Of a stretch of DNA of 64,000 nt, positions 52,629 through 62,081 are shown piece after piece (positions within the stretch are counted from its first letter, which is position 1; every line of letters begins with the position of its first letter). The stretch is taken from assembly GCA_963695705.1 (NCBI GenBank), contig CAVOHB010000006.1:496001-560000 (forward strand). The letters run 5' to 3'. The notes under the pieces are model-generated. The model had not been told where the DNA came from, did not search any database, and saw only the letters and a program-made list of their open reading frames with translations. The stretch is from JBKPNJ01 sp963695705. Lineage in GTDB: Bacteria; Actinomycetota; Actinomycetes; Propionibacteriales; Nocardioidaceae. The position numbers and the translations under genes are program-made.

Positions 52629-53995
52629 CGGAAACCGAGCCGCTCGACCGCTGGCGCACCGCGGTCGAGCGGGTCCTCCCGTCAGTGCGTGCAGATCTCG
52701 AGCGTCTCGTGCGCATTCGGTCCGTGTCGGCCGATCCGTCCGCGTCGGCGGCCCTCGGTCAGAGTGCGGAGCTGATCGCGGGACTGCTGCGCGACCTGGG
52801 TCTGGCGGACACGGAGGTGCTCGCGGTCCACGGTGGGCAACCCGCGGTCATCGGGAGCCATCCGGCGACGGATGGGGCGCCGACGGTGCTGCTCTACGCC
52901 CACCACGACGTTCAGCCCGAGGGTGCCCGGGCCGACTGGGACTCCGACCCGTTCGAGCCGGTGGAGCGCAACGGGCGGCTGTACGGGCGCGGCGCGGCCG
53001 ACGACAAGGCGGGCGTCGCGCTGCATCTGGCGGCCCTGCGGGCCCTGGGCGACGACCTTCGGGTGGGCGTCACCGTCATCGTGGAGGGCGAGGAGGAGCT
53101 CGGCTCGCCCACGCTGCCGCAGTTCCTCGACCAGTACCGCGAGCGGCTCGCCGCCGATGTGATCGTGCTGGCCGACTCGACGAACTGGCGAGTGGGGGTG
53201 CCGGCCCTGACGACCTCGTTGCGCGGCGGCGCGAATGTCGTCGTGGAGGTACGTACCTTGCAGCACGCCGTCCACAACGGCGTCTACGGCGGTCCTGTGC
53301 CGGACGCCTTGACCGTACTGTCACGGCTGATCGCGACGTTGCATGAGGAGAACGGGGACGTCGCCGTCGCCGGACTGTCGCGAGGCGAGGCGGACCCGCT
53401 CGATCTGACCGAGAGCCAGTTCCGAGCCGACGCGGGCATGCTCGACGGCGTCCAGCTGCTCGGCACCGGCACACTCACCTCACGGCTGTGGACCGGGCCG
53501 GCGGTGAGCGTCATCGGCATCGACGCACCTGCCGTTGACTCGGCCGCGATGACCATCGTCCCCAGCGCGCGCGCCAAGCTCACGCTCCGCGTCGGGCCCG
53601 GTGATGACGCCACCGCGGCAGCCACCGCTCTGGCAGACCATCTGCGTACGCATGTTCCTTGGGGAGCCAGCGCAACGGTGACCGCGACCAAAGCCGTCCG
53701 GCCGTTCGCCGCGTCGACGTCTGGCCCTGCCTATGCCATCGCCCGGGCGGCGTTCGCGGACGCCTGGGGCGTTGCGCCGGTCGAGATCGGCGTGGGCGGC
53801 TCGATCGACTTCATCCCAGCCTTCGCGCAGTGCTTCCCGGACGCTGAGATCCTCATCACCGGCGTCGAGGATCCGGATACGAGAGCACACGGTGCGAACG
53901 AGAGCCTGCACCTTGCCGACTTCGAGCGGGCGTGCCTGGCCGAGGTGTTGTTGTTGAGGGGGCTGGCGGCGCTCCCGCACAGCGACGGGGGCTGA
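52625..53995 (+). CDS. M20-family metallo-dipeptidase
   Basis: A 456-aa M20 dipeptidase, last gene of the right ATP-grasp operon. Metal ligands and catalytic residues are visible in LLYAHHDVQPEG, GRGAADDKAGVAL, VEGEEELGSP, VLADSTNW and DTRAHGANESLHL. Dimerisation domain residues include HNGVYGGPVPD. Relatives cleave dipeptides or N-acyl amino acids. Coupling with three ligases suggests it processes or recycles their product. ATG 52625 overlaps the preceding stop. Confidence 0.93.
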   Translation: MTETEPLDRWRTAVERVLPSVRADLERLVRIRSVSADPSASAALGQSAELIAGLLRDLGLADTEVLAVHGGQPAVIGSHPATDGAPTVLLYAHHDVQPEGARADWDSDPFEPVERNGRLYGRGAADDKAGVALHLAALRALGDDLRVGVTVIVEGEEELGSPTLPQFLDQYRERLAADVIVLADSTNWRVGVPALTTSLRGGANVVVEVRTLQHAVHNGVYGGPVPDALTVLSRLIATLHEENGDVAVAGLSRGEADPLDLTESQFRADAGMLDGVQLLGTGTLTSRLWTGPAVSVIGIDAPAVDSAAMTIVPSARAKLTLRVGPGDDATAAATALADHLRTHVPWGASATVTATKAVRPFAASTSGPAYAIARAAFADAWGVAPVEIGVGGSIDFIPAFAQCFPDAEILITGVEDPDTRAHGANESLHLADFERACLAEVLLLRGLAALPHSDGG

Positions 53996-54505
53996 CTGTC
54001 GGCGGTCTGTCCCCCGCCGAGCCGCGGAGACTAGGACCCGTGTTCGCGCGCGCAAGAATTGTGCAGCTGATGAGCGAGGGCGGGGGTCGATGACTCCCAT
54101 CGTCTGCACACTTTCGAGGGACACCCACACCAATGGCCCACGGCGGCCGCCGCCGACGACCCCTCACGGGGGCGGATGGCCTCGGCGGCCGTCGCGGCAC
54201 TGCCCGGCGCGAGCAGCCTGTGGGGGATTGCCCAGCTTGTGGGGATTTACAAATCGACACGACTCCGGGACCCTGACGGTAATGGCTGCAGTGGTCAGAG
54301 TGAGCGCCCAGCGCTCGGCCGATTCGGCTGACCACGGCTTCTCGGGGGGTGCCGATTGGAACCGAGTCCGGGAGACAGTCCTGGGCGAGAACCCGCGCAC
54401 CCGCGCCAGAAGTGAGCCGTAGTCGACTAGTTGACCCTCATGCTAGTTCGGCGTAGGAGGCCCCCGGGGTCCTGCAAACCGGGGGCTGTCCTACGTCCAC
54501 GCGGG
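53996..54505. other. Gene-poor stretch after the ATP-grasp operon
   Basis: About 510 bases with no convincing gene. A 46-codon frame at 54282-54422 (MAAVVRVSAQRSADSADHG) lacks a clear ribosome binding site and a family match. A GC-rich hairpin lies at 54452-54495. The less biased base use fits an inserted islet. Confidence 0.5.
54452..54495 (-). terminator. GC-rich stem-loop after the 78-aa gene
   Basis: CGTAGGA pairs with TCCTACG and inner CCCCCGG with CCGGGGG around a short loop. It lies 10 bases beyond the stop of the minus-strand 78-aa gene, without a U-tract; probably its terminator. Confidence 0.6.
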
Positions 54506-54742
54506 TCAGAGGTCGCCTGCGATGAGACGGAGCGCCCGGGCGATGGTGCGGAGCCCGACGGTGGGCCGGATCTCGTCCTCGGTGTCGAAGTCGGTCCAGT
54601 CGGGCCGGCCGGCGGCCATCTGCGCCGCTATCAGGTCGCCGAACACATTGAGCCCGTACGCGGCGCCTTCGGCGGAGTCGACGACGTAGAGGTCGGGAGG
54701 CAGCATCGTGGCGGGCGCGCGGTCTGGTCGGGGGTCGGTCAT
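54506..54742 (-). CDS. Small hypothetical protein (78 aa), islet gene
   Basis: MTDPRPDRAPATMLPPDLYV begins a soluble 78-aa protein with VDSAEGAAYGLNVFGDLIAA and a C-terminal helix RTIARALRLIAGDL. No family is recognised. Its size, neighbours and terminator resemble cargo genes of actinobacterial phages and integrative elements. Start ATG 54742. Confidence 0.6.
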   Translation of the reverse strand: MTDPRPDRAPATMLPPDLYVVDSAEGAAYGLNVFGDLIAAQMAAGRPDWTDFDTEDEIRPTVGLRTIARALRLIAGDL

Positions 54743-54944
54743 CGTCGGTCGGGCTTTCTTTAGCGGCAGGAACAGGGCCTATGCCTACATAGTAAACCTC
54801 TGTGACCATGTGTGCTCACCATCTCACTGACCGTGAGCGCCCGGCTCTCCTCGGCGGATCGTCCGGGAGGCGGGGCTGCGTCCGGTACACCGCGGGCGTG
54901 GGTCTGACGCACTACCGCCCGGCGACCTGAACCTGGCGGGGTTA

Positions 54945-55256
54945 CTACGAGGTCTGGCTGGCTGACTCTTCGACTTTCCGAACCGTCGCCTCCAGCGACT
55001 CAGCAACGCGGATGCCGTGATGACGGATAACGGCGGCCAGGCCAGCGGCTTGTTTGAGGCTTAGGTGTGGCTCCCCGATCCAGCCGGGAATGTCCAGATC
55101 CACCTTCGCCTCTGAGTCGCCTTCAGCCATGAAGGCGAACGACTTGCTCAGGTCAGCGACGTCGATAAAAGCAGGCTCGAGCGCGCAGACCTCAACCCCG
55201 TCCTTTTGGGTGTGCGCCTCGCACCACGGCTCGTGCGTGACAGCAACGTCGGGCAT
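54945..55256 (-). CDS. DUF6907-like small protein, islet gene
   Basis: A 103-aa protein from ATG 55256 with GGAGG upstream. MPDVAVTHEPWCEAHTQKDG followed by VEVCALEPAF gives the WC-x2-H ... C pattern I associate with DUF6907, common in actinobacterial mobile elements. The C-terminal helix (LSLKQAAGLAAVIRHHGIRV) also fits. The role is unknown; the cysteines and histidine could bind zinc. Confidence 0.65.
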   Translation of the reverse strand: MPDVAVTHEPWCEAHTQKDGVEVCALEPAFIDVADLSKSFAFMAEGDSEAKVDLDIPGWIGEPHLSLKQAAGLAAVIRHHGIRVAESLEATVRKVEESASQTS

Positions 55257-55455
55257 GCCTACCTCCGAAGGTCGAATTTGGGGTCTGTCCGTAGCGTATT
55301 CTGACGTTGGGTCTGACGCCCTTGTACGTCGTAGCGGTCCTGGCGACCGACGTGAATCCCAATTCCCGCGATCACAATTCTTGTGTCGCTTCACGTCAGA
55401 GGCTGTCGCATGAAGGTGCGGCAACTCTGACACCTGCGGAAACGTGGTTCAGCCG

Positions 55456-56180
55456 TCAGGTCACCTCGTCGAGATACTGCGGCAGCATCCTGCACCAGGT
55501 CGGCCATTCGTGGTCCCACTCGTGTCCCCATGGGTCCACCCGGTTGGGGATGCCCTTGCTCCCGAGCACGTTCCCGGCGAGCCATGATTCGCTGACGTCC
55601 TCCCAGGCGCCCTGCCCGGACGCGAGGATCGCGAGCCGGGTCTGCAGCGTCTCCAGCTGCGGCCCCTCCAGGATGGGCAGGAAATGGATCGGCGACGCCA
55701 CGTAGAGGTCGTGGTTGAACTCTCCCTCGAAGAACCGCTCGAGCTTGTACGTGCCGCTCATGCCGATGGCGACGCCGAAGGCTTGGGGATAGCGACACAT
55801 CACCGCGAGGGCGTTGAACGCGCCGATCGACGCGCCGGCGGTCACGATCGGCGGCTGGTGTCCGCCGAGGTCGGAGTGGATGGCCGGAACCACCTCGTTC
55901 GCGATGCACTCGTGGAACTGGTTGAGCAACCACATGCGGTGGGCGGGTGAGCCGCTGCCCGCGACCATCGCCTTCCCGGCCACGCTGTCGCAGGAGTACA
56001 GCTTGATGCGTCCACTGTCGATGAGCTCGCCGCAGGCACCGACGAGGTGATGGCGCTCGATCTCCTCGGCGTCGCCGCCGGCGGTGGGAAAGACGAGCAC
56101 CGGAGTGCCGAAGTCGCCCAACGGGCCAGCGTGATGGGTTGCTGCATCCGGTCGGAGAACCACTGGGTGGTCACCTTCAT
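55456..56180 (-). CDS. Esterase-D-fold protein, frameshifted near its start
   Basis: ATG 56180 begins MKVTTQWFSDRMQQPITLAR and then shifts frame; adding one base in the C-run near 56117 joins it to GDFGTPVLVFPTAGGDAEEI. The rest has nucleophile elbow TAGASIGAFNAL, YPQAFGVAIGMSGTYKLERF and a C-terminal HEWDHEWPTWCRMLPQYL with the likely catalytic His. Restored length is about 240 aa. Its ATG overlaps the restored GH65 stop as ATGA. Similar small esterases occur beside ATP-grasp genes in other bacteria as I recall, so it could serve the ATP-grasp locus. Confidence 0.8.
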
Positions 56181-58670
56181 GTGAGTACTCCTGCCGCGAT
56201 GTCGGGGGCGGGAGGCAGCCCGAGCCGCCACCACTCGCTCGTGCCGGTGGGAGATCCGGTCATGCGATCTCGGACGGCACTGGAACGTCGGTGGGGCGCG
56301 CGCCCCTTCGGTTGCTGGGGCTGCTCGGTGGTCTCTATCGCCGGCACCGGCAGGCGTACGGGCGTCTCGGCGATCGTGAGTGGCTCACCGTGATGTGACG
56401 ACTCGAAGGGTTCGCCGGCCAGCAGGTGGTAGGTCGCGGCGTCACGCTCGACCTCGACGATGAAGCTGCTGCCTCGGAACGACATCCGGAACGCCAGCCT
56501 CGAGAGCGCCGACGGGAGTCGGGGTGCGAACGTCGAGCCGACCATCGTGGTCACGCATGCCGCCGAAGCCCGCCACGGCGACGATCCACGCACCGGCGAG
56601 CGAGGCGATGTGCAGACCGTTGCGCACGTTGTGGTGCAGGTCCTGGACATCTGCCAGGGCGGCCTCGGCGAAGTAGTCGTAGGCCAGGTCCAAGTGCCCG
56701 ACCTCGGCGGCCAACACTGCCTGGGGGCACGCCGAGAGGGACGAGTCCCGCACGGTCAACGCTTCGTAGTAGGTGAAGTTCCGTGCCTTCGCGTCCGGGC
56801 TGAACGCGTCGCCCCGCAGATGCATGGCAAGCACGAGATCGGCCTGCTTGACGACCTGTTTCCGGTAGAGGTCAAAGTACGGGTAGTTGAGGAATAGTGG
56901 GTAGTTCTCGTCCGGAGTCGCCTCGAAGTTCCACCGGCCGTGGCGGGTGAAGCCGCTGGCCTGCGGATGCACGCCCAGCAGGTCGTCATAGGGCATCAGC
57001 ATCGCCTCTGCGGCGGCGAGCCAACCGGCCGTCTCGGCGTCGTCCACCCCGAGGCGTTCGGCGACATCGGGTTGTCGCTCGCACACTGCGGCCGCCTCGC
57101 GGAAGTTCTTCTGTGCCATCAGGTTGGTATAGACGTTGTTGTCTGCGATCGAGGAGTACTCGTCCGGACCTGTGACACCGTCGATCCGGAACCCGCCGTG
57201 CTCGTCGTGGTGGCCGAGCGAGCCCCACAGTCGCGCCGTCTCGACGAGCAGCTCCGCCCCACAGGCCCGTTCGAAGTCCTCATCGTGGGTCGCCGCGAGG
57301 TAGCGCGCCACCGCGTCGGCGACGTCGGCCGAGACGTGGAAGGCGGCGGTGCCGGCGGGCCAGTAGGCGGAACACTCCGCACCGTTGATCGACCGCCACG
57401 GAAACGCGGCACCCTCCTGCCCGAGCTGGACCGCGCGTGCCTTGGCCTTGTCGATGGTGGCGTGGCGCCAGCGCAGCGCGTCCCGGGTGGACTCCGGCTG
57501 GGTGTACGTCAGCACCGGCAGCACGAACGTCTCGGTGTCCCAGAACGCGTGCCCGTCGTACCCGGGGCCGGTCAAACCCTTGGCCGCGATCGCCCTCGTC
57601 TCGCCACGTGCCCCGGCCTGCAGCACGTGGAACAGCGCGAAGCGCACCGCCTGCTGCAGCTCCGGATCGCCGTCGATCTCGACGTCAGAGGTCTCCCAGA
57701 AGGCATCGAGGTAGGCGCGCTGGTCGGCGAGCAGACCGTCCCAGCCGGTCTGCAACGCCCCGGTGAGGGCAGCGTCGACCTGGGCGCGCAGCGCGGGTAC
57801 CGAACGCGTCGAGGACCACCCGTAGGCGATGAACTTCGTCAGACAGAGCCGCCCGCCGCTCGGCACCTGCACCGCGGCCGTCACCCTGGCCAGGTCCTCC
57901 TCGACGAGCAGGCTGGTATCCAGCGCGTCGGCGTTCTCGAACCAGTGATCCATGGCTGCGGCCATGTGCAGGTTGGACTTCTTGGTGTGATGGGCGAGCA
58001 GTGCCCGGCATCCGGCACCCGTCGCGAAGTCGGTCAGCAGCGGTTTCTTGAGCGTCAGCGCGACACGGGGGTCCTTGCCCTTCCCGCCGATCGGTTCGTT
58101 CGCGAGCAGGTCGGACTGCGCGACCAGCTGCAGTGGACCATCGATCGGCTCGACGACGTACCGGATGGCCGCAACGGCGCGCTGGGCGAACGACACCAGT
58201 CGCTCGGTTGTCAGCAGGATCCGGCGCCCGGTGGGGGAGACCCACACCGTCCGGCGACGCAGCGTCCCGGAGCGGAAGTCGAGCACCCGCACGTGCTCGG
58301 GTGCCTGCCCGTAGCGCATGTCCAGTGGCTCGTCCTCGACCAGCAGACGGATCACCTTGCCGTCGGTGACGTTCACGATCGTCTGACCGGCCTCCGGGTA
58401 CCCGTACCCCGCCTCCGCGTACGGCAGGGCGTGCTGCTCGTAGAAGCCATTGAGGTAGGTGCCCGGAAGTCCTCGCGGCTCGCCCTCCTCCAACGTTCCA
58501 CGCATACCCAGGTGGCCGTTGGACAGCGCGAACGCCGACTCGGTCCGAGCCAGCTGGTCGATGGCCAGGCCGTGCCACGCCAGCTGCCACGGATCGACCT
58601 TGTAACCGCGCTCTGGGATGTGTCCGGTGACCGGCTGGTCGGCGCCGGCCGAGATCTCGTACTCAGTCAT
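56177..58670 (-). CDS. GH65 disaccharide phosphorylase (trehalose/kojibiose type), frameshifted near 3' end
   Basis: About 830 aa restored. The N-terminal beta-sandwich has ESAFALSNGHLGMRGTLEEG, then the (alpha/alpha)6 barrel with GPGYDGHAFWDTETFVLPVL and the general-acid Glu in VTGPDEYSSIADNNVYTNLM, and FPWRSINGAECSAYWPAGTA. These mark inverting phosphorylases that split alpha-glucosides with phosphate to beta-glucose 1-phosphate. Near 56535 one extra base breaks the frame; the restored C-terminus continues TFAPRLPSALSRLAFRMSFR. The specific disaccharide is not decidable. It follows the HAD gene by 3 bases. Confidence 0.87.
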
Positions 58671-58673
58671 GCT

Positions 58674-59413
58674 TCACCTGCCCCCGAGTCCGAGAAGCTC
58701 GGCCAGGTCCTCGACCACGACATCCGCCCCATGTTGCAGCAGCGCCTCGGCCTGGTGCGCCCGGTCGACGCCCACGACATACGCCGAAGTCACCGGCTCG
58801 CCCCGCCTCGACGCCGGACAACGCATCCTCGAACACGGCCGCGTCCGCCGTCGCGACACCCAGGCGCCTCGGCACCGGCGATGAACGAGTCGGGTGCCGG
58901 CTTGCCACGGAGCTTCCGCTCGACGATCTCGATGCCGTCGATGCGTGCCTCGACGAAACGGTCGAGCCCCGCCGCCTTGAGCACCGCCTCGCCGTTCGCA
59001 GAGGATGTCACGACGGCGATGGCGAGTCCTGCGTCCCGTACCGCCTCCAGGTAGCGAAGCGAGCCTGGATAGGCCGAGACGCCCTGTTCGTCGATGACGC
59101 GGAGCAGGAGCACGTTCTTGCGATTGCCCACCCCATTGACCGTGGCGGCGTCCGGCGGGTCATCCGGCTCGCCCTCGGGAAGCTCGATCCCGCGCGAGGT
59201 CAGAAACGTGCGGACGCCATCGGCACGTGGCCTGCCGTCGACATAGCGGATGTAGTCGCGGTCGGTGAACTCGGTGAAGTCGTCGCCGTCGCGTTCTCGG
59301 AGGAAGTCGTCGAAGGTCTGTTTCCAGGCCCGTTGATGCAGCACGGCGGTGCTCGTGAGCACGCCGTCGAGGTCGAAGAGGCAGGCGCGGATCGTGTCAG
59401 GCAGGCCGGTCAC
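58674..59413 (-). CDS. Beta-phosphoglucomutase-like HAD protein with two one-base frameshifts
   Basis: GTG 59413 opens a HAD hydrolase: CLFDLDGVLTSTAVLHQRAW (Asp14 nucleophile, Asp16 acid), VVTSSANGEAVLKAAGL and RKLRGKPAPDSFIAGAEA. An extra base near 58866 and another near 58783 are needed to join LGVATADAAVFEDALSGVEA (metal site) and YVVGVDRAHQAEALLQHGAD. Restored length is about 246 aa. Beta-phosphoglucomutases convert beta-glucose 1-phosphate to glucose 6-phosphate, the logical step after the GH65 enzyme. Confidence 0.83.
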
Positions 59414-59449
59414 AAGACCTGAGGCTAACGTGCGGGCAGACTATTCGCC

Positions 59450-59851
59450 GTGATCAGTGTGGACCTCGCTCGACGTCTGTTCTCCGCGGGACTGGATTGG
59501 CGGCCCGCGGCGGGGGATCGCTTCATGGTTCCGGGCAGGGACATGGACGAGATGGTGTTCGTCATCAGTGACATGACCGTTGAGGTGCACGACTATCCGA
59601 CCGGCCGCACCATCGGTTTCAACGGTACGACCGAGTGGGCACTGGACAGCATCGAGCAACACGAGGTGCTGTGGCTGCCGCGTGAGGACCAGCTTCGTCG
59701 CCGGCTCGACGACCGGTTCGTCCGCCTGGAGTCGGTCACCGGCGGATTCTGCGTGGTCGCACTCGACCACGACGGAGCGGAGGTTCGTCACGTGGACGCC
59801 GACGCCGAGTGTGCGTACGCCCGCGCGCTGGTGGCAGTCCTGAGAACCTGA
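59450..59851 (+). CDS. Conserved actinobacterial protein (sometimes annotated CpaE-like)
   Basis: A 133-aa soluble protein from GTG 59450. FMVPGRDMDEMVFVISDMTV, GRTIGFNGTTEWALDSIEQH and EVLWLPREDQLRRRLDD are conserved blocks in a family I recall being labelled pilus assembly protein CpaE in actinobacteria, although it lacks the CpaE ATPase domain. The function is unknown. Divergent from the HAD gene. Confidence 0.75.
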   Translation: MISVDLARRLFSAGLDWRPAAGDRFMVPGRDMDEMVFVISDMTVEVHDYPTGRTIGFNGTTEWALDSIEQHEVLWLPREDQLRRRLDDRFVRLESVTGGFCVVALDHDGAEVRHVDADAECAYARALVAVLRT

Positions 59852-59861
59852 GCCGTGCTCG

Positions 59862-60348
59862 TCAGGTGATGAAGCGCATGGTGAGCGGGTAACGGAACTC
59901 CTCGCCGTGTGACGCCCGCACCGAGGCGAGGATCACGCAGATCAGATAGAAGAGCCCGTAGAGCGGCAGCAGCACCAGGCCGATCAGGAAGATGATCAAG
60001 GATCCCGAAGACGACGGTGTAGACCAGCGCGTTGATCTGGAAGTTGAGCGACTCGACCGCGTGACGCCGGACGAACGCGGAGTCGTTGCTCTTCAACAGG
60101 AGCACGGCGAGCGGCGCGAGCAGTCCGAGCGCGACCCACGCGGCCAGGAAGCTGCCCAGGTGCGCGGCCACGGCCCAGTTGCGTTCCTCGTTGGTGAGCG
60201 CGGTCGAGTCCACCGGTCCCGGGGTCCACTGCCCCGGAGGCGGCGGTGGCGGCTGCCCCGGCAGCGACACCGGATCCGCCGGCTCGCCGTAGGGACGCCC
60301 GTAGGGGTCGCCGTGCGGATCGCCAGGTCTGTCGTCGCTCGTCGTCAT
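59862..60348 (-). CDS. DUF4870-like membrane protein, frameshifted
   Basis: From ATG 60348: a Gly/Pro/Asp-rich tail (PGQPPPPPPGQWTPG), then NWAVAAHLGSFLAAWVALGL, HAVESLNFQINALVYTVVFG typical of DUF4870. Dropping one base near 60000 continues LIIFLIGLVLLPLYGLFYLI and ends EEFRYPLTMRFIT at 59862, the standard C-terminus. Restored length is about 160 aa with about three membrane segments. The role is unknown. Confidence 0.83.
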
Positions 60349-60376
60349 GGCACCAGTGAACACCAAACGTCACCGG

Positions 60377-60440
60377 CCTTCTCCTCGCGTCATGCATGTG
60401 GAGGGTCATGACCCTCCACATGCATGACGCAAGGAGAAGG
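60377..60440. repeat. 64-bp near-perfect palindrome between divergent genes
   Basis: Centred at 60408.5: perfect 22-bp arms without spacer (60387-60430), one mismatch, then 9 more matching pairs on each side, giving 31 of 32 pairs. The centre reads GGAGGGTCATGACCCTCC. It lies between the starts of the DUF4870 gene and the gene at 60471. Confidence 0.9.
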
Positions 60441-60470
60441 AGACGCGGGCGGCGCGCTACGTTTGACGCG

Positions 60471-60845
60471 ATGGATGAGAATCGGGCCCGGCAGGTGGTC
60501 GACGCGCTGCGCGAACGTGGCGTCAACGCCCAGATGGCCAGGGCAGGCGTTTACCAGTTCGGCATCACCGTGGCGCTCCCGGACGGGCGAGAGGCGGTGT
60601 GGGACACCGACGGCACCGCCGGGCTCGAGGCCCAGGTGATGCGCGACGGCATGCTGGTCGGTTTCGTGCCGGTGATCGCAGGGTCGGAGGACTTCGACCA
60701 GGAGCAGACCATCGACGCGATAGTGCGCACCGACTACGACCAGCCCATTGCGGTACGACGAACGACGGCGCCGCCGCCGGCTCCGCCGTTGCCGCGACTG
60801 GGCGGCCTCTACCGGCGGTTCCGGGACGGCTTCAGGTATCGATGA
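60471..60845 (+). CDS. Conserved hypothetical protein
   Basis: A 124-aa protein from ATG 60471 (MDENRARQVVDALRERGVNA). The N-terminal half has alternating strands (GVYQFGITVALPDGREAVWD) and EAQVMRDGMLVGFVPVIAGS; the C-terminus is proline- then arginine-rich. No family assigned. An AAGGAGAAGGAG tract that includes the end of the palindrome lies about 30 bases upstream, too far to be its ribosome binding site. Confidence 0.65.
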   Translation: MDENRARQVVDALRERGVNAQMARAGVYQFGITVALPDGREAVWDTDGTAGLEAQVMRDGMLVGFVPVIAGSEDFDQEQTIDAIVRTDYDQPIAVRRTTAPPPAPPLPRLGGLYRRFRDGFRYR

Positions 60846-60912
60846 GGGTGGCTGCGTTCTGACGGTCCGGCCCGACGGTCCGGTCCGGTCGGCGGAGCGT
60901 GGGTCTTCGCCG

Positions 60913-62070
60913 GTGCGGGTCCTCCTCGCCGCGAGCGGCGGCGCCGGCCACTTCGGCCCGCTCACGCCGATCATCGACGCGCTGGCCCGCCGCGGCGCGG
61001 ACCAGCTCATCGTCGTACCGCCCGCGCTGTCCGCCTTCGCCGAGGCGACGGGACACCCCTACCGGCTCTGTGCCGAACCACCCGCCGGGGAGCTGGACGC
61101 TATCTGGGAACAGGTCCCCCTGTCAGACCGCCACCAGGCCGCGATTCTGGTCAACCGGCACATCTTCGGGCGGCTCAACACCGCGGCGATGCTGCCCGCG
61201 GTCGAATCGGCCTGCCGCGAGTGGCGCCCCGACCTCGTCCTGCACGAGGTCGCCGACTACGCGTCGGTGATCGCTGCCGAACGGTACGGGATCAGACACG
61301 CCCAGGTCGCGATCGGCCTGGCGAAGGTCGAGGAAGCGTCGCTCGCCATCGCGGCACCAGAGCTCGAAACGTACGCGACGGGCACCGTCGACCGGATCCG
61401 GACATCGCCGTACATCACGAGACTCCCCGCCTCGGTCGACCCGTCGCCCTACCCCGACACTCGTCGCTTCCGTGAAGTCGCTGCCGGCACCCACCCGCCC
61501 TGGCTGCTCCCCGACTGGTGGGAAGGAAGCGACGCCCCGCTGGTCTACGTCTCCTTCGGCACGGTCGTCGGTGACCTTCCCATCGGACCGGTGGCATACC
61601 GTGCCGCAGTCGAGGCCCTGACCGAGCTACCGGTACGCGCGCTGCTCTCGCTCGGCCGCACCCGGGATGTGTCAGAGCTCGGGCCGCTGCCGGCCAACGT
61701 CCACGTCGAGTCGTGGGTGCCTCAAGCCGAGGTACTGCGGCACGCCGTCGCGGTGGTCTGTCACGGCGGCGCGGGAACGACGTTCGGCGGGCTGGCGGTC
61801 GGAGCGCCGCTGGTCGTCGTGCCGGTCATGGCCGACCAGCCTGCGAACGCCCGGCTGGTGTCGAGCGCTGGCGCCGGGCTGGTCGTCGAGCCGGCGGACG
61901 GGTCGGTCGATGCGGTGGGGCTGCGCGACGCCATCGCGGCAGTGTTGGCCGATCCGTCATACCGCCGGGCCGCCGTGAGGATCGGCACCGAGATGCAGGC
62001 CATGCCGACTGTCGACGAGGCACTGGGCCCGCTGCTGGCCGACGGTCGGGCGATCGGCGACCCTCGATGA
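60913..62070 (+). CDS. UGT-like (GT-B, family 1) glycosyltransferase
   Basis: A 385-aa GT-B enzyme from GTG 60913 (VRVLLAASGGAGHFGPLTPI). The donor-binding signature is SWVPQAEVLRHAVAVVCHGG with HGGAGTTFGGLAVGAPLVVV and ADQPANARLV, as in macrolide and flavonoid glycosyltransferases. The acceptor is unknown; no deoxysugar genes lie nearby. A longer upstream reading is arginine-rich and unlikely. Confidence 0.88.
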   Translation: MRVLLAASGGAGHFGPLTPIIDALARRGADQLIVVPPALSAFAEATGHPYRLCAEPPAGELDAIWEQVPLSDRHQAAILVNRHIFGRLNTAAMLPAVESACREWRPDLVLHEVADYASVIAAERYGIRHAQVAIGLAKVEEASLAIAAPELETYATGTVDRIRTSPYITRLPASVDPSPYPDTRRFREVAAGTHPPWLLPDWWEGSDAPLVYVSFGTVVGDLPIGPVAYRAAVEALTELPVRALLSLGRTRDVSELGPLPANVHVESWVPQAEVLRHAVAVVCHGGAGTTFGGLAVGAPLVVVPVMADQPANARLVSSAGAGLVVEPADGSVDAVGLRDAIAAVLADPSYRRAAVRIGTEMQAMPTVDEALGPLLADGRAIGDPR

Positions 62071-62081
62071 GACGGTGACAC

